8,021 bases of DNA from Equadaptatus sp045601305 (GCA_045601305.1 JAZRZG010000136.1:1-8021); one strand, 5' to 3'. Positions 1-6,576 are shown, numbered from the stretch's first letter. Numbers and translations: made by a program. Notes: generated by a model not told the origin, from the letters alone.

Positions 1-1593
1 GGAAAGAATTACAGCATCTTTTCCTTCGCGGATAACATCAATTTTACCGTATTCAAATTTATAATCGCCGCCGAAGAACGGCTCTCCGTTTTCTTTCAGC
101 ACTACAGGGCATTTGCTTCTGCCCATTGCTTCGCACACACAGCCGGGTTCCGTAAGCATCCAGCGTGTTGCCCTGTCCGTCTGGTTGGGGTCAGCTGGGA
201 CAACTACCTTCCAGCCGAAGGTGTTGCGGAAAAGTCCGACGTAATCGATACACTGATGTGTCATACCGTCTTCACCGACGTCAAGACCTGAATGTGTGAG
301 AACAGTTTTTGTATTGGCACAGTTTATGTCATTCAGACGCTGCTGATTATAAACCTCGTCACTGCCGAAAGCTCCGAAATCTGCCCACACTGTCACAACT
401 CCCGCAGTCGAGGCTGCTCCCGCCGTTGTCGCGACACAATGCTCCTGAATACCGGCTTCAACAAAGTTTTCGGGGCACACCTTGCCAAAATCTTTAACCA
501 TGACTGAGCCTGCAAGGTCACAGTCAAAGACAATTATCGGTGTTCTGCCCTCCGTTTTACAGTTAAGCTGCCCGACCTCGGCAAGCGCTCTTCCAAAAGC
601 GCCTCTGTTGTCTTTTTTGTCCTCCACAGTGTAAGTCGCGGGAATGCCCAAATCAAGAACAGCCTTTTCAGCGCTGATTTCACGTCCGGTTACAACGGCT
701 TCGCCGCGTTTTGCAAGCGCGGTTTCATACATCTTCATGCTGCCGCCGAGTTCGCCGAGCGCCTGCTCAAGAAGCTCGCCGGATACGGTTTTGCCGTGAT
801 ACGTTGCAACGTTCTGCATAAATGAAACGCCCTTGCCCATGACCGTTCTGCAAAGCACAACGGCACAGCCGTCACAGTTTGCGGCGTCGCGGAATGCCGA
901 ATAGAGCTGCTTAAAGGAATGTCCGTCACAAGTGAACACTCTCCAGCCATCGGCTTCCCAAAGTTCTTTGATATTGGAGGGCATAACGTCTTCAATGTTT
1001 CCGCCTATCTGTATATTGTTCCAGTCAACTATTGCCGTAAGGTTTGCAAGTTTTTCCTTAGCCGCTATGCGGCGTGCTTCCGCAACCTGTCCTTTGACCT
1101 GTTCGCCGTCACCCATTACAACCCATGTGCGCGCCTGTGAATTTCTTGCGCGCGCCGCAAGCGCAAAACCGACACCGGCAGACAGCCCCTGACCGAGATT
1201 TCCTGTACCCCAGTCAACCCCGGGGACACAGCGTTCAACGTGCCCCTGAAACGCGCTGCCTGTGCGTCTGAAATTCGCAATCATCTCTTCAGCGTCAAAG
1301 AAGCCGTATTCTGCAAGCGCGGAATAGAAACCGGCAGACGTGTGACCGTGACTGACAACTATTCTGTCTCTGTCAGGATTGTCCGCAAGCTCCGGCGCAA
1401 CGTTTGCGACACCGAGAAGCATAGTGTAAATATCCATTGAAGAAAGAGCTCCGCCAGGATGACCGCTATTTGCGACGGATGTGGCAAGAACAGAAGAAAC
1501 TCTGCCGCGGCGCGCTGCTTCTTTAAGCTCCGCAAGCCCTTCTTCACTGATTTCCTGCGCTTTGAAACCGCGAATTTCACTGATGACTTTCAT
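1..1593 (-). CDS. tkt: Transketolase, N-terminal 531 residues (runs off left edge)
   Basis: Transketolase moves two-carbon ketol units between sugar phosphates in the cytosolic non-oxidative pentose phosphate pathway, using thiamine diphosphate (TPP) and a divalent metal. I translated the complement of 1593-1 and found one open frame of 531 codons with no stop, so the C-terminus lies outside the window. Visible motifs are GHPGG (residues 44-48), SHGH (81-84), the TPP/metal motif GDGE (161-164) followed by Asn192-193, the pyrimidine-domain motif EAGIQEH (379-385, with the cofactor-contacting Glu) and GEDGMTHQ (440-447). PP and Pyr domains sit on one chain, unlike the split two-subunit transketolases of many anaerobes. 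The missing part should be roughly 100 residues of the C-terminal domain. The ATG at 1593 is preceded by GGGGGGA at 8-nt spacing. The gene is divergent from gpmA. 1-deoxyxylulose-5-phosphate synthase is a related alternative, but the N-terminal motifs favour transketolase. Confidence 0.93.
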   Translation of the reverse strand, partial: MKVISEIRGFKAQEISEEGLAELKEAARRGRVSSVLATSVANSGHPGGALSSMDIYTMLLGVANVAPELADNPDRDRIVVSHGHTSAGFYSALAEYGFFDAEEMIANFRRTGSAFQGHVERCVPGVDWGTGNLGQGLSAGVGFALAARARNSQARTWVVMGDGEQVKGQVAEARRIAAKEKLANLTAIVDWNNIQIGGNIEDVMPSNIKELWEADGWRVFTCDGHSFKQLYSAFRDAANCDGCAVVLCRTVMGKGVSFMQNVATYHGKTVSGELLEQALGELGGSMKMYETALAKRGEAVVTGREISAEKAVLDLGIPATYTVEDKKDNRGAFGRALAEVGQLNCKTEGRTPIIVFDCDLAGSVMVKDFGKVCPENFVEAGIQEHCVATTAGAASTAGVVTVWADFGAFGSDEVYNQQRLNDINCANTKTVLTHSGLDVGEDGMTHQCIDYVGLFRNTFGWKVVVPADPNQTDRATRWMLTEPGCVCEAMGRSKCPVVLKENGEPFFGGDYKFEYGKIDVIREGKDAVILS

Positions 1594-1762
1594 GAACGTA
1601 TCCCCCCGATTGAATTACATTTATATTTTACTCCAAAACTACCTCCTTTTTTCTCTGAATTTTGCGCTCACTTTAAAAAAATAATGTAAGCATAATTGTA
1701 TTATTATCGCCTTTGTTATAAAATTACGCAGCGGCACAAAATATATTCAGGGGGCTGGTTGT
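1594..1762. promoter_or_regulatory. Divergent tkt/gpmA intergenic region
   Basis: This AT-rich spacer lies between two divergent genes and must hold promoters for both. On the plus strand a weak candidate for gpmA is TTGTAT (1696-1701) with TATAAA (1717-1722), but the spacer is only 15 bp. The gpmA ribosome binding site is AGGGGG at 1749-1754, 8 nt before the ATG. On the minus strand the tkt site is GGGGGG at 1607-1602. A second, stronger Shine-Dalgarno sequence, AAAGGAGGT, lies at 1649-1641 on the minus strand, away from the tkt start. I see no convincing -35/-10 pair for tkt. Confidence 0.4.
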
Positions 1763-2509
1763 ATGTATAAACTCGTGCTTATCAGACACGGACAGAGCAC
1801 TTGGAACAAAGAAAACCGCTTCACGGGCTGGACCGACATTGACCTCACGGAACAGGGCATTGAAGAAGCAAAATCGGCAGGAAAACTGCTGAAAAAAGAG
1901 GGTTACGTCTTCGACAAAGCCTACACGTCAAATCTCACCCGCGCTGTGCAGACACTTTTTTACGTACTGGACGAGATGCATCAGGTCTGGATACCGACCG
2001 TCAAGGACTGGCGTCTCAACGAAAAGCACTACGGCGCTCTTCAAGGGCTCAACAAATCCGAAACCGCGGCAAAATACGGCGAAGATAAAGTGCTTCTGTG
2101 GCGCAGAAGCTATGACGTGCAGCCGCCAATGCTTGCCGACGATGATGAAAGAAATCCGAAATACACGCCAAACAACGCGGCAGTGCCGGCGGAAGATTTA
2201 CCGCTCGGAGAAAGTCTCAAGGACTGCATAGCACGCGTGCTTCCCTGCTGGCGCGACACGATAATTCCCGAAATCAGAAGCGGCAGAAAAATTGTAATCG
2301 CGGCTCACGGCAACTCAATCCGCGCGCTTGTCAAAATCATAGACAATATCCCCGACGACAAAATAGTCAGCGTTAATATTCCCAACGGAGTCCCGCTTGT
2401 TTATGAATTTGACGAGGATATGAAACCGATTCGCAGCTATTACGTAGGAGACCCGGAAGCAATAGCCAAAGCACAGGCAGCGGTTGCCGCGCAGGGAAAA
2501 GCAAAATAA
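1763..2509 (+). CDS. gpmA: 2,3-bisphosphoglycerate-dependent phosphoglycerate mutase
   Basis: This cytosolic enzyme interconverts 3- and 2-phosphoglycerate in glycolysis and gluconeogenesis through a phosphohistidine intermediate. The 248-residue protein is full length for the dPGM family. The signature LIRHGQSTWN contains Arg8 and the phospho-acceptor His9. Further active-site residues are Arg60, Glu87 (in RLNEKHYGALQG) and the second catalytic histidine His182 (in AAHGNSIRAL). The central stretch with WRRSYDVQPP and the C-terminal extension after residue 205 are typical of GpmA and separate it from short broad-specificity phosphatases of the same superfamily. The ATG is supported by AGGGGG 8 nt upstream. 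The tail (about residues 232-248) is rich in Ala, Gln and Lys. The gene appears to be a single-gene unit, with a likely terminator 46 nt after the stop. Confidence 0.96.
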   Translation: MYKLVLIRHGQSTWNKENRFTGWTDIDLTEQGIEEAKSAGKLLKKEGYVFDKAYTSNLTRAVQTLFYVLDEMHQVWIPTVKDWRLNEKHYGALQGLNKSETAAKYGEDKVLLWRRSYDVQPPMLADDDERNPKYTPNNAAVPAEDLPLGESLKDCIARVLPCWRDTIIPEIRSGRKIVIAAHGNSIRALVKIIDNIPDDKIVSVNIPNGVPLVYEFDEDMKPIRSYYVGDPEAIAKAQAAVAAQGKAK

Positions 2510-2516
2510 ATCTTTT

Positions 2517-2549
2517 GGCTAATGACTGACAGCTGACGGCTAATTGCTG
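2517..2549 (+). repeat. Short direct repeats behind gpmA
   Basis: The heptamer GGCTAAT occurs at 2517-2523 and again at 2538-2544. Between them are the related units CTGAC (2526-2530 and 2533-2537), giving a pattern of degenerate CTGAC/GCTGAC/GCTAAT steps. It is non-coding and lies just before the terminator hairpin. It resembles a decayed low-complexity intergenic repeat. No function can be read from it. Confidence 0.4.
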
Positions 2550-2554
2550 AAAAC

Positions 2555-2586
2555 GCCGGCGGGGCGTACCCTGACCGGCTGTTTTT
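2555..2586 (+). terminator. Likely Rho-independent terminator of gpmA
   Basis: An outer stem GCCGG (2555-2559) pairs with CCGGC (2575-2579). An inner GGG/CCC pairing closes a small loop. TG and five T follow. The internal loop makes the helix imperfect, so this is a moderate call, but its position after gpmA and before the cstA promoter fits. Confidence 0.6.
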
Positions 2587-2628
2587 GTGTGCAAAATCTT
2601 CGCTTTTTCTTTTCTTTCAAAAAAACTC

Positions 2629-2656
2629 TTGCCATTTTAAATATTAGGACTATAAT
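2629..2656 (+). promoter_or_regulatory. sigma70-type promoter for cstA
   Basis: The -35 element TTGCCA (2629-2634) matches the consensus at five of six positions. The -10 element TATAAT (2651-2656) is perfect, and the spacer is 16 bp. Transcription should start near 2663, giving a short leader of about 39 nt with the ribosome binding site AAGGGAGG (2687-2694), 7 nt before the ATG. I see no operator or cre-like site around it. Confidence 0.7.
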
Positions 2657-2701
2657 AACGGCAGTGCAACTGAACCACTAATTTTCAAGGGAGGCAATAT
2701 T

Positions 2702-4126
2702 ATGGTCAGTTTTCTCGTTTCATTGGTTGTTCTGCTTGGCGGATTTTTCTTCTACAGCAGAATAATTGAAAAGGTATTCGGTGCAGACGACCGCAAAACG
2801 CCGGCTGTTCTTCATCCGGACGGAGTTGACTTTGTTGAAATGCCCGCGTGGAGACTTTTCCTCGTGCAGCTTCTCAACATTGCCGGTCTTGGACCTATCT
2901 TCGGCGCTCTCGCAGGCGTCTGCTGGGGTCCTAAGGTTTATCTCTGGATAGTCCTCGGCACAATTTTTGCCGGCGCAGTCCATGACTACCTTTCAGGAAT
3001 GCTCTCGTCAAGAAACGACGGCGCTTCAATTTCAGAAGTTGTCGGCAGGTATCTCGGCACCGGAATGCTTCAGGTTATGCGCGTGTTCTCTGTCGTGCTT
3101 CTCGTTCTTGTCGGTGTCAACTTTGCAAAAGCCCCTGCGGGACTTCTTGCGAAAATTACGCCTGACGCGTTCGGTCCCGGCTTCTGGCTTGCGGTAATCA
3201 TTGCTTACTACTTCATCGCAACATTCCTTCCGGTTGACAAAATCATCGGAAAACTTTATCCGCTCTTCGGCGCGTGCCTCATCATAATGGCTGCAGGTCT
3301 TATGATTGTCATGTTCACGAACGGCGACTACAGAGCGGCAATGCCTGAACTTTGGGGCTGCTATCAGCATCCGGGCGGACTGCCGATGTGGTCAATGATG
3401 TTCGTGTCAGTTGCCTGTGGCGCAATTTCAGGCTTCCACGCAACGCAGTCACCGATTATTGCCCGCTGCATTTCCAACGAAAAACAGGGCAGAACGATAT
3501 TCTACGGCGCAATGGTTGCCGAAGGCATCATCGCGCTTATCTGGGCAGCGGCAGGCGCCAGCTTCTACAAAGAACTTCCGGTTCTCGCAGGCGCTCTTAA
3601 AGCAGGCGGTCCCGGCGGCGTTGTATATGAAATCTGCAGCAAAATGATGGGTTCATTCGGCGGCGTTCTTGCAATGCTCGGCGTTATCGCATGCCCGATT
3701 ACCTCAGGCGACACGGCATTCCGTTCAGCGAGACTTACGATTGCCGACTGGTTCAAGATTAACCAGGCTGACCTTATGAAGAGACTTTACCTCTCGGTAC
3801 CTCTTCTTGCAATCGGCGCGGCACTCTGCCACTGGGGCGACTTCAACATGCTCTGGAGATATTTCTCATGGTCAAACCAGACCCTCGCTATGATGGTTCT
3901 CTGGGCAGGCGCGGTGTATCTCCATCGTGAAGGCTTCCCGCCGACAGCCTGCTTCATGGCAGCAATTCCGGCAACCTTCATGAGCGCAGTTTCAGCAACC
4001 TATTTCTTCCAGGCTCCTGAATGCCTCCACATGTCAACGTCTGTCGCTTATCCGGCAGGTCTTGTCATCGCGGCTCTCTTCCTCGGCATCTTCGCAGGCA
4101 GAGAACTTAACGGCAAAAAAGCCTAA
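2702..4126 (+). CDS. cstA: CstA-family carbon starvation transporter (short form)
   Basis: This is a polytopic inner-membrane protein of the CstA family. Characterised members (E. coli CstA and BtsT) take up pyruvate, and CstA has also been linked to peptide uptake. The 474 residues are almost wholly hydrophobic helices. The N-terminal segment (about residues 2-20) has no cleavable signal. The conserved early region includes AGLGPIFGALAG (about 61-72), WIVLGTIFAGAVHDY (about 81-95) and SSRNDGASISEVVGRYLG (about 102-119). Later conserved stretches are SGFHATQSPIIARC (about 244-257) and the ITSGDTAFRSAR segment (about 337-348). It is much shorter than E. coli CstA (about 700 residues) but matches the compact form common in anaerobic Gram-positive and related bacteria. 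Strong promoter, good ribosome binding site and tandem terminators mark it as monocistronic. Substrate cannot be read from sequence; pyruvate is the best guess. Confidence 0.93.
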   Translation: MVSFLVSLVVLLGGFFFYSRIIEKVFGADDRKTPAVLHPDGVDFVEMPAWRLFLVQLLNIAGLGPIFGALAGVCWGPKVYLWIVLGTIFAGAVHDYLSGMLSSRNDGASISEVVGRYLGTGMLQVMRVFSVVLLVLVGVNFAKAPAGLLAKITPDAFGPGFWLAVIIAYYFIATFLPVDKIIGKLYPLFGACLIIMAAGLMIVMFTNGDYRAAMPELWGCYQHPGGLPMWSMMFVSVACGAISGFHATQSPIIARCISNEKQGRTIFYGAMVAEGIIALIWAAAGASFYKELPVLAGALKAGGPGGVVYEICSKMMGSFGGVLAMLGVIACPITSGDTAFRSARLTIADWFKINQADLMKRLYLSVPLLAIGAALCHWGDFNMLWRYFSWSNQTLAMMVLWAGAVYLHREGFPPTACFMAAIPATFMSAVSATYFFQAPECLHMSTSVAYPAGLVIAALFLGIFAGRELNGKKA

Positions 4127-4141
4127 CACAGAAACATTCAG

Positions 4142-4171
4142 GCGGCAGGGCATACGCCCTGCCGCTTTTTT
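4142..4171 (+). terminator. Strong Rho-independent terminator of cstA
   Basis: A perfect 10-bp GC-rich stem, GCGGCAGGGC (4142-4151) with GCCCTGCCGC (4156-4165), has the loop ATAC and is followed directly by six T. It begins 15 nt after the cstA stop codon. Confidence 0.95.
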
Positions 4172-4187
4172 ATTGTTTGTGGAAAGC

Positions 4188-4223
4188 GAGCTGTAAAAAA
4201 TAAATTTTACGGCTCATTTTTTT
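4188..4223 (+). terminator. Second, tandem terminator
   Basis: GAGCTGTAAAA (4188-4198) pairs over 11 bp (one G-U) with TTTTACGGCTC (4205-4215) around the loop AATAAA. A run of seven T (4217-4223) follows. It lies 16 nt behind the first cstA terminator and just before the promoter of the methionine operon, so it probably protects the T-box leader from read-through. Confidence 0.8.
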
Positions 4224-4225
4224 GC

Positions 4226-4253
4226 TTGCGCTTTTTATATGTTCGTATATAAT
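4226..4253 (+). promoter_or_regulatory. Promoter of the T-box/metY operon
   Basis: A perfect -10 hexamer TATAAT (4248-4253) is preceded at 16-bp spacing by a weak -35, TTGCGC (4226-4231). Transcription would start near 4260, about 20 nt before the first paired bases of T-box stem I. The position between the tandem terminators and the riboswitch supports it more than the -35 does. Confidence 0.6.
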
Positions 4254-4280
4254 ATTCTCACATTTGAATATTGCAATAAA

Positions 4281-4534
4281 GGCTGTGACGAAGAGGGGCG
4301 GTTTTGAAAACCTGCAGAGAGCCGGCGGACGGTGCAAGCCGGAGGCGGACAAAGCCAGTGCTCTATGGCTTCTGAGCCGGAGCTTCGAAACCTAAAACGG
4401 GCGGTAGGGGTTTCCCGAGTATGCTGCGTCAGTGCAGGGGGGTGTATGCCCCGTAAGCGGCGCGTTTGCGCAATTTGAGTGGTACCGCGGGTAATAATGC
4501 TCGTCTCAAAGATTGAGGCGGGTTTATTTTTTCT
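4281..4534 (+). ncRNA. T-box riboswitch, methionine (AUG) specifier
   Basis: This leader senses uncharged tRNA and controls transcription attenuation. The base of stem I is GGCT (4281-4284) with AGCC (4375-4378) and GAAG (4290-4293) with CTTC (4369-4372), with an asymmetric internal loop like the family's GA/kink-turn motif. The distal part has AGAGA (4316-4320), a CCGGC/GCCGG hairpin and the GGTG...AA loop typical of stem I. By alignment with B. subtilis glyQS the specifier is ATG at 4365-4367, followed by a purine, which means tRNA-Met. Stem II is GAAACC (4387-4392) with GGTTTC (4409-4414), and its loop CGG (4398-4400) can form a pseudoknot with CCG (4415-4417). The T-box core TGGTACCGCGG (4480-4490) has bulge TGGT, complementary to an ACCA 3' end. 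Antiterminator: TTTGAG (4474-4479) with CTCAAA (4505-4510) and GCGGG (4487-4491) with CTCGT (4500-4504). Downstream genes metY and metA match the specifier. Confidence 0.95.
4500..4532 (+). terminator. T-box intrinsic terminator (attenuator)
   Basis: CTCGTCTCAA (4500-4509) pairs over 10 bp, with two G-U pairs, with TTGAGGCGGG (4513-4522), followed by TTTATTTTTT. Its 5' arm is the same segment used by the antiterminator (4500-4510), so the two folds exclude each other. Charged tRNA-Met should favour this hairpin and stop transcription before metY. Confidence 0.92.
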
Positions 4535-4548
4535 AAGGGGGATTTTTT

Positions 4549-5823
4549 ATGAGCAAACTTGATACTGTCTGTGTTCAGGGCGGTTATACTCCGGGAAACG
4601 GAGAACCGAGACAAATTCCTATAGTGCAGAGCACAACCTTTAAATATGCCACAAGCGAAGCAATGGGCAAGCTGTTTGACCTTGAAGCAAGCGGCTATTT
4701 CTACACGCGGCTTCAGAATCCGACAAACGATTACGTTGCGGCGAAAATCTGCGAACTGGAGGGCGGCAGCGCTGCCATGCTTACCTCGTCAGGTCAGGCG
4801 GCAAATTTCTTCGCGATTTTTAATATATGCGGCTGCGGAGATCACCTCGTTGCTTCTTCTTCAATCTACGGCGGCACTTTTAATTTGATTGCAGTTACAA
4901 TGGCTAAAATGGGAATAGAGGTAACGTTCGTCAGTCCCGACTGCACGCGCGAAGAGCTTGACGCGGCATTCAGACCGAACACAAAATGTGTCTTCGGCGA
5001 AACTATCGCAAATCCGGCGCTTACTGTGCTTGACATTGAACTTTTTGCAAATGCGGCGCACGACCACGGCGTTCCTCTTATCATTGACAACACCTTCCCC
5101 ACTCCTGTAAATTGCAGACCTATTGAATGGGGCGCGGATATCGTCACTCATTCAACGACAAAATACATGGACGGGCACGGCTCGGCAGTCGGCGGCGCCA
5201 TCGTTGACGCCGGAAAGTTTGACTGGTTCAAATATGCTGACAAGTTCCCCGGACTGACAACGCCTGACGAAAGCTATCACGGCATAACCTACGCCGAAAA
5301 GTTCGGACTCGGCGGCGCTTTCATTACAAAGTGCGTAGCGCAGCTCATGCGCGACTTCGGCGCTCAGCAGGCGCCTCAGCAGGCATTCATTCTCAACCTC
5401 GGACTTGAAAGTCTTCACGTCCGCATGGCAAAGCACTGTGAAAACGGTCAGGCAGTCGCGGAATTTCTTGCTTCAAGCCCGAAAGTTAAAAAAGTCAGCT
5501 ACTGCGGACTTCCGAGCAACAAATATTACAAAACGGCGCAGAAATATCTTCCGAAAGGCTCCTGCGGCGTAGTTTCGTTTGAACTCGAAGGCCGCGCGGC
5601 AGCCGAAAAATTCATGGCGGCGCTGAAACTTGCGGCAATAGAAACACACGTTGCAGACGCGCGCACCTGCTGCCTTAATCCGGCGACAAGCACTCACAGA
5701 CAGATGTCAGACGAACAGCTTGAAGCCGCGGGTATTCCCGCAGGGCTTGTCCGTATGTCGTGCGGACTTGAAGCAAAGGAAGACCTGATTGCCGACATAA
5801 AACAGGCGCTTGAAAACTGCTGA
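4549..5823 (+). CDS. metY: O-acetylhomoserine sulfhydrylase (PLP-dependent)
   Basis: MetY uses pyridoxal phosphate to replace the acetyl group of O-acetylhomoserine with sulfide, giving homocysteine (or with methanethiol, giving methionine directly). It is a cytosolic enzyme of the Cys/Met metabolism fold-type I family. At 424 residues it has the usual length of O-acetylhomoserine sulfhydrylases, longer than cystathionine gamma-synthases (about 380). Visible features are YTRLQNPTN (52-60), SSGQAA (80-85), SSIYGGT (104-110) with the cofactor-stacking Tyr107, Asp180 in IIDNTF, and the Schiff-base Lys205 in HSTTKYMDGHG. The loop of about residues 223-260 between the Lys and the FGLGGAF segment is typical of MetY. 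The ATG follows AAGGGGG at 7 nt. It is the first gene behind the methionine T-box, and metA, two genes on, supplies its substrate. A cystathionine-type lyase/synthase is a less likely alternative. Confidence 0.95.
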   Translation: MSKLDTVCVQGGYTPGNGEPRQIPIVQSTTFKYATSEAMGKLFDLEASGYFYTRLQNPTNDYVAAKICELEGGSAAMLTSSGQAANFFAIFNICGCGDHLVASSSIYGGTFNLIAVTMAKMGIEVTFVSPDCTREELDAAFRPNTKCVFGETIANPALTVLDIELFANAAHDHGVPLIIDNTFPTPVNCRPIEWGADIVTHSTTKYMDGHGSAVGGAIVDAGKFDWFKYADKFPGLTTPDESYHGITYAEKFGLGGAFITKCVAQLMRDFGAQQAPQQAFILNLGLESLHVRMAKHCENGQAVAEFLASSPKVKKVSYCGLPSNKYYKTAQKYLPKGSCGVVSFELEGRAAAEKFMAALKLAAIETHVADARTCCLNPATSTHRQMSDEQLEAAGIPAGLVRMSCGLEAKEDLIADIKQALENC

Positions 5824-5834
5824 TATTTCAGCAG
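5817..5834 (+). other. Hairpin spanning the metY stop codon
   Basis: CTGCTGA (5817-5823) and TCAGCAG (5828-5834) form a perfect 7-bp stem with loop TATT. The 5' arm ends exactly with the metY stop codon TGA. No T-run follows (the next bases are CACACAC), so it is not a normal intrinsic terminator. It could be an mRNA stability or processing element between metY and the fic gene, or chance. Confidence 0.4.
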
Positions 5835-5871
5835 CACACACTTCCAAACTGCATAAGGGAGGGATATAAAT

Positions 5872-6576
5872 ATGCCAATCTTCGCCGATAAATACAATAT
5901 GCCGCTTGAAAGCAATATCAGTTTTGCCAAACAGCATATTGCCGATTTGATTTTTAAGGAAATTAAAATTGAGCATATTGGTATGACTTTTCCTGACACA
6001 AAACTGATACTGGAAGGCTCGCGCGCAGCTCGAGTTAATGAATTTGAGATGGTTGACACGCTGAACTTGAAGCGCGCCTGGCAGTATAATTTAGAAACAA
6101 TCAGGGACCCTCTGACAGTTGAATATCTTGAGGAATTGAATCTTAGGGTGGATTTCAAGCATGACCCTCTCACCCCTCCGGGGAAACTCAGAACTTGGCA
6201 GATTTACATTGACGGCTCAAAATATCTGCCGCCTGCGCTGCCTGACAGGCAGGATATAGCTGATACGTTAGCAAAAATTTCCGATAGGTCGCAGTCCGTA
6301 ACAGACACAGCCATAGATACGATGCTGTATATCTTGCGACTGCAGCCGTTCGGCGACGGAAACAAACGAACGGCTCAGCTTGCAGCCAATCACATTCTTA
6401 TTCAAAACGGCAAGGGAATTTTAGCTTTACCGGCGTATGAGAATGAGGACGTAAGAAAATTTCTGCTGATGCTTGCAGCTTACTACAATACAGGCGATAA
6501 AACAGAAATTAAAGAATATATTTATAATAACGCACTTTTAGGGGTTAATTTTAACGCTAATATACAGTCTCTTTAA
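5872..6576 (+). CDS. Fic-domain protein with Gln replacing the catalytic His
   Basis: Fic enzymes usually transfer AMP or another phosphate-containing group from a nucleotide onto a protein hydroxyl, with the His of HxFx(D/E)GN(G/K)R as base. This 234-residue protein has the fold's landmarks: an N-terminal helical part with TKLILEG (43-49), a degenerate match to the region of the class II inhibitory motif; GKLRTWQIYIDG (104-115); the flap-like YLPPALPDR (118-126); and the core QPFGDGNKRTA (158-168). The His position is Gln158 (codon CAG), while Phe160, Asp162, Asn164 and Arg166 are kept. GNKRTA is the Doc-like variant, with Lys for the second Gly. The frame is intact with a strong ribosome binding site, AAGGGAGGG (5855-5863), 8 nt upstream. 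It lies 48 nt after metY and 36 nt before metA with no terminator between, so it is probably co-transcribed. Its 3' half is clearly more AT-rich than its neighbours, which suggests acquisition. Substrate and activity are unknown. Confidence 0.85.
   Translation: MPIFADKYNMPLESNISFAKQHIADLIFKEIKIEHIGMTFPDTKLILEGSRAARVNEFEMVDTLNLKRAWQYNLETIRDPLTVEYLEELNLRVDFKHDPLTPPGKLRTWQIYIDGSKYLPPALPDRQDIADTLAKISDRSQSVTDTAIDTMLYILRLQPFGDGNKRTAQLAANHILIQNGKGILALPAYENEDVRKFLLMLAAYYNTGDKTEIKEYIYNNALLGVNFNANIQSL

Noticed and set aside
292..1580. Several plus- and minus-strand short frames within 292-1580
   Set aside because: They lie inside the transketolase frame read on the minus strand, which carries all the family motifs. 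None has its own ribosome binding site or a recognisable product.
3032..3370. A 112-codon minus-strand open frame inside cstA
   Set aside because: It is antisense to a clear CstA coding region, and its charged, Arg/Lys/Glu-rich composition is typical of the complement of a membrane-protein gene.
4260..4548. A SAM (S-box) riboswitch in front of metY
   Set aside because: The leader shows T-box hallmarks (AGAGA, GGTG loop, TGGTACCGCGG, shared antiterminator/terminator arm), and I saw no S-box consensus.
5694..6173. A 159-codon minus-strand open frame across the metY end and the fic start
   Set aside because: It overlaps two well-supported plus-strand genes, including the fic ribosome binding site. 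Its protein is low-complexity and Ser/Ile-rich with no recognisable domain. It is a frame shadow.
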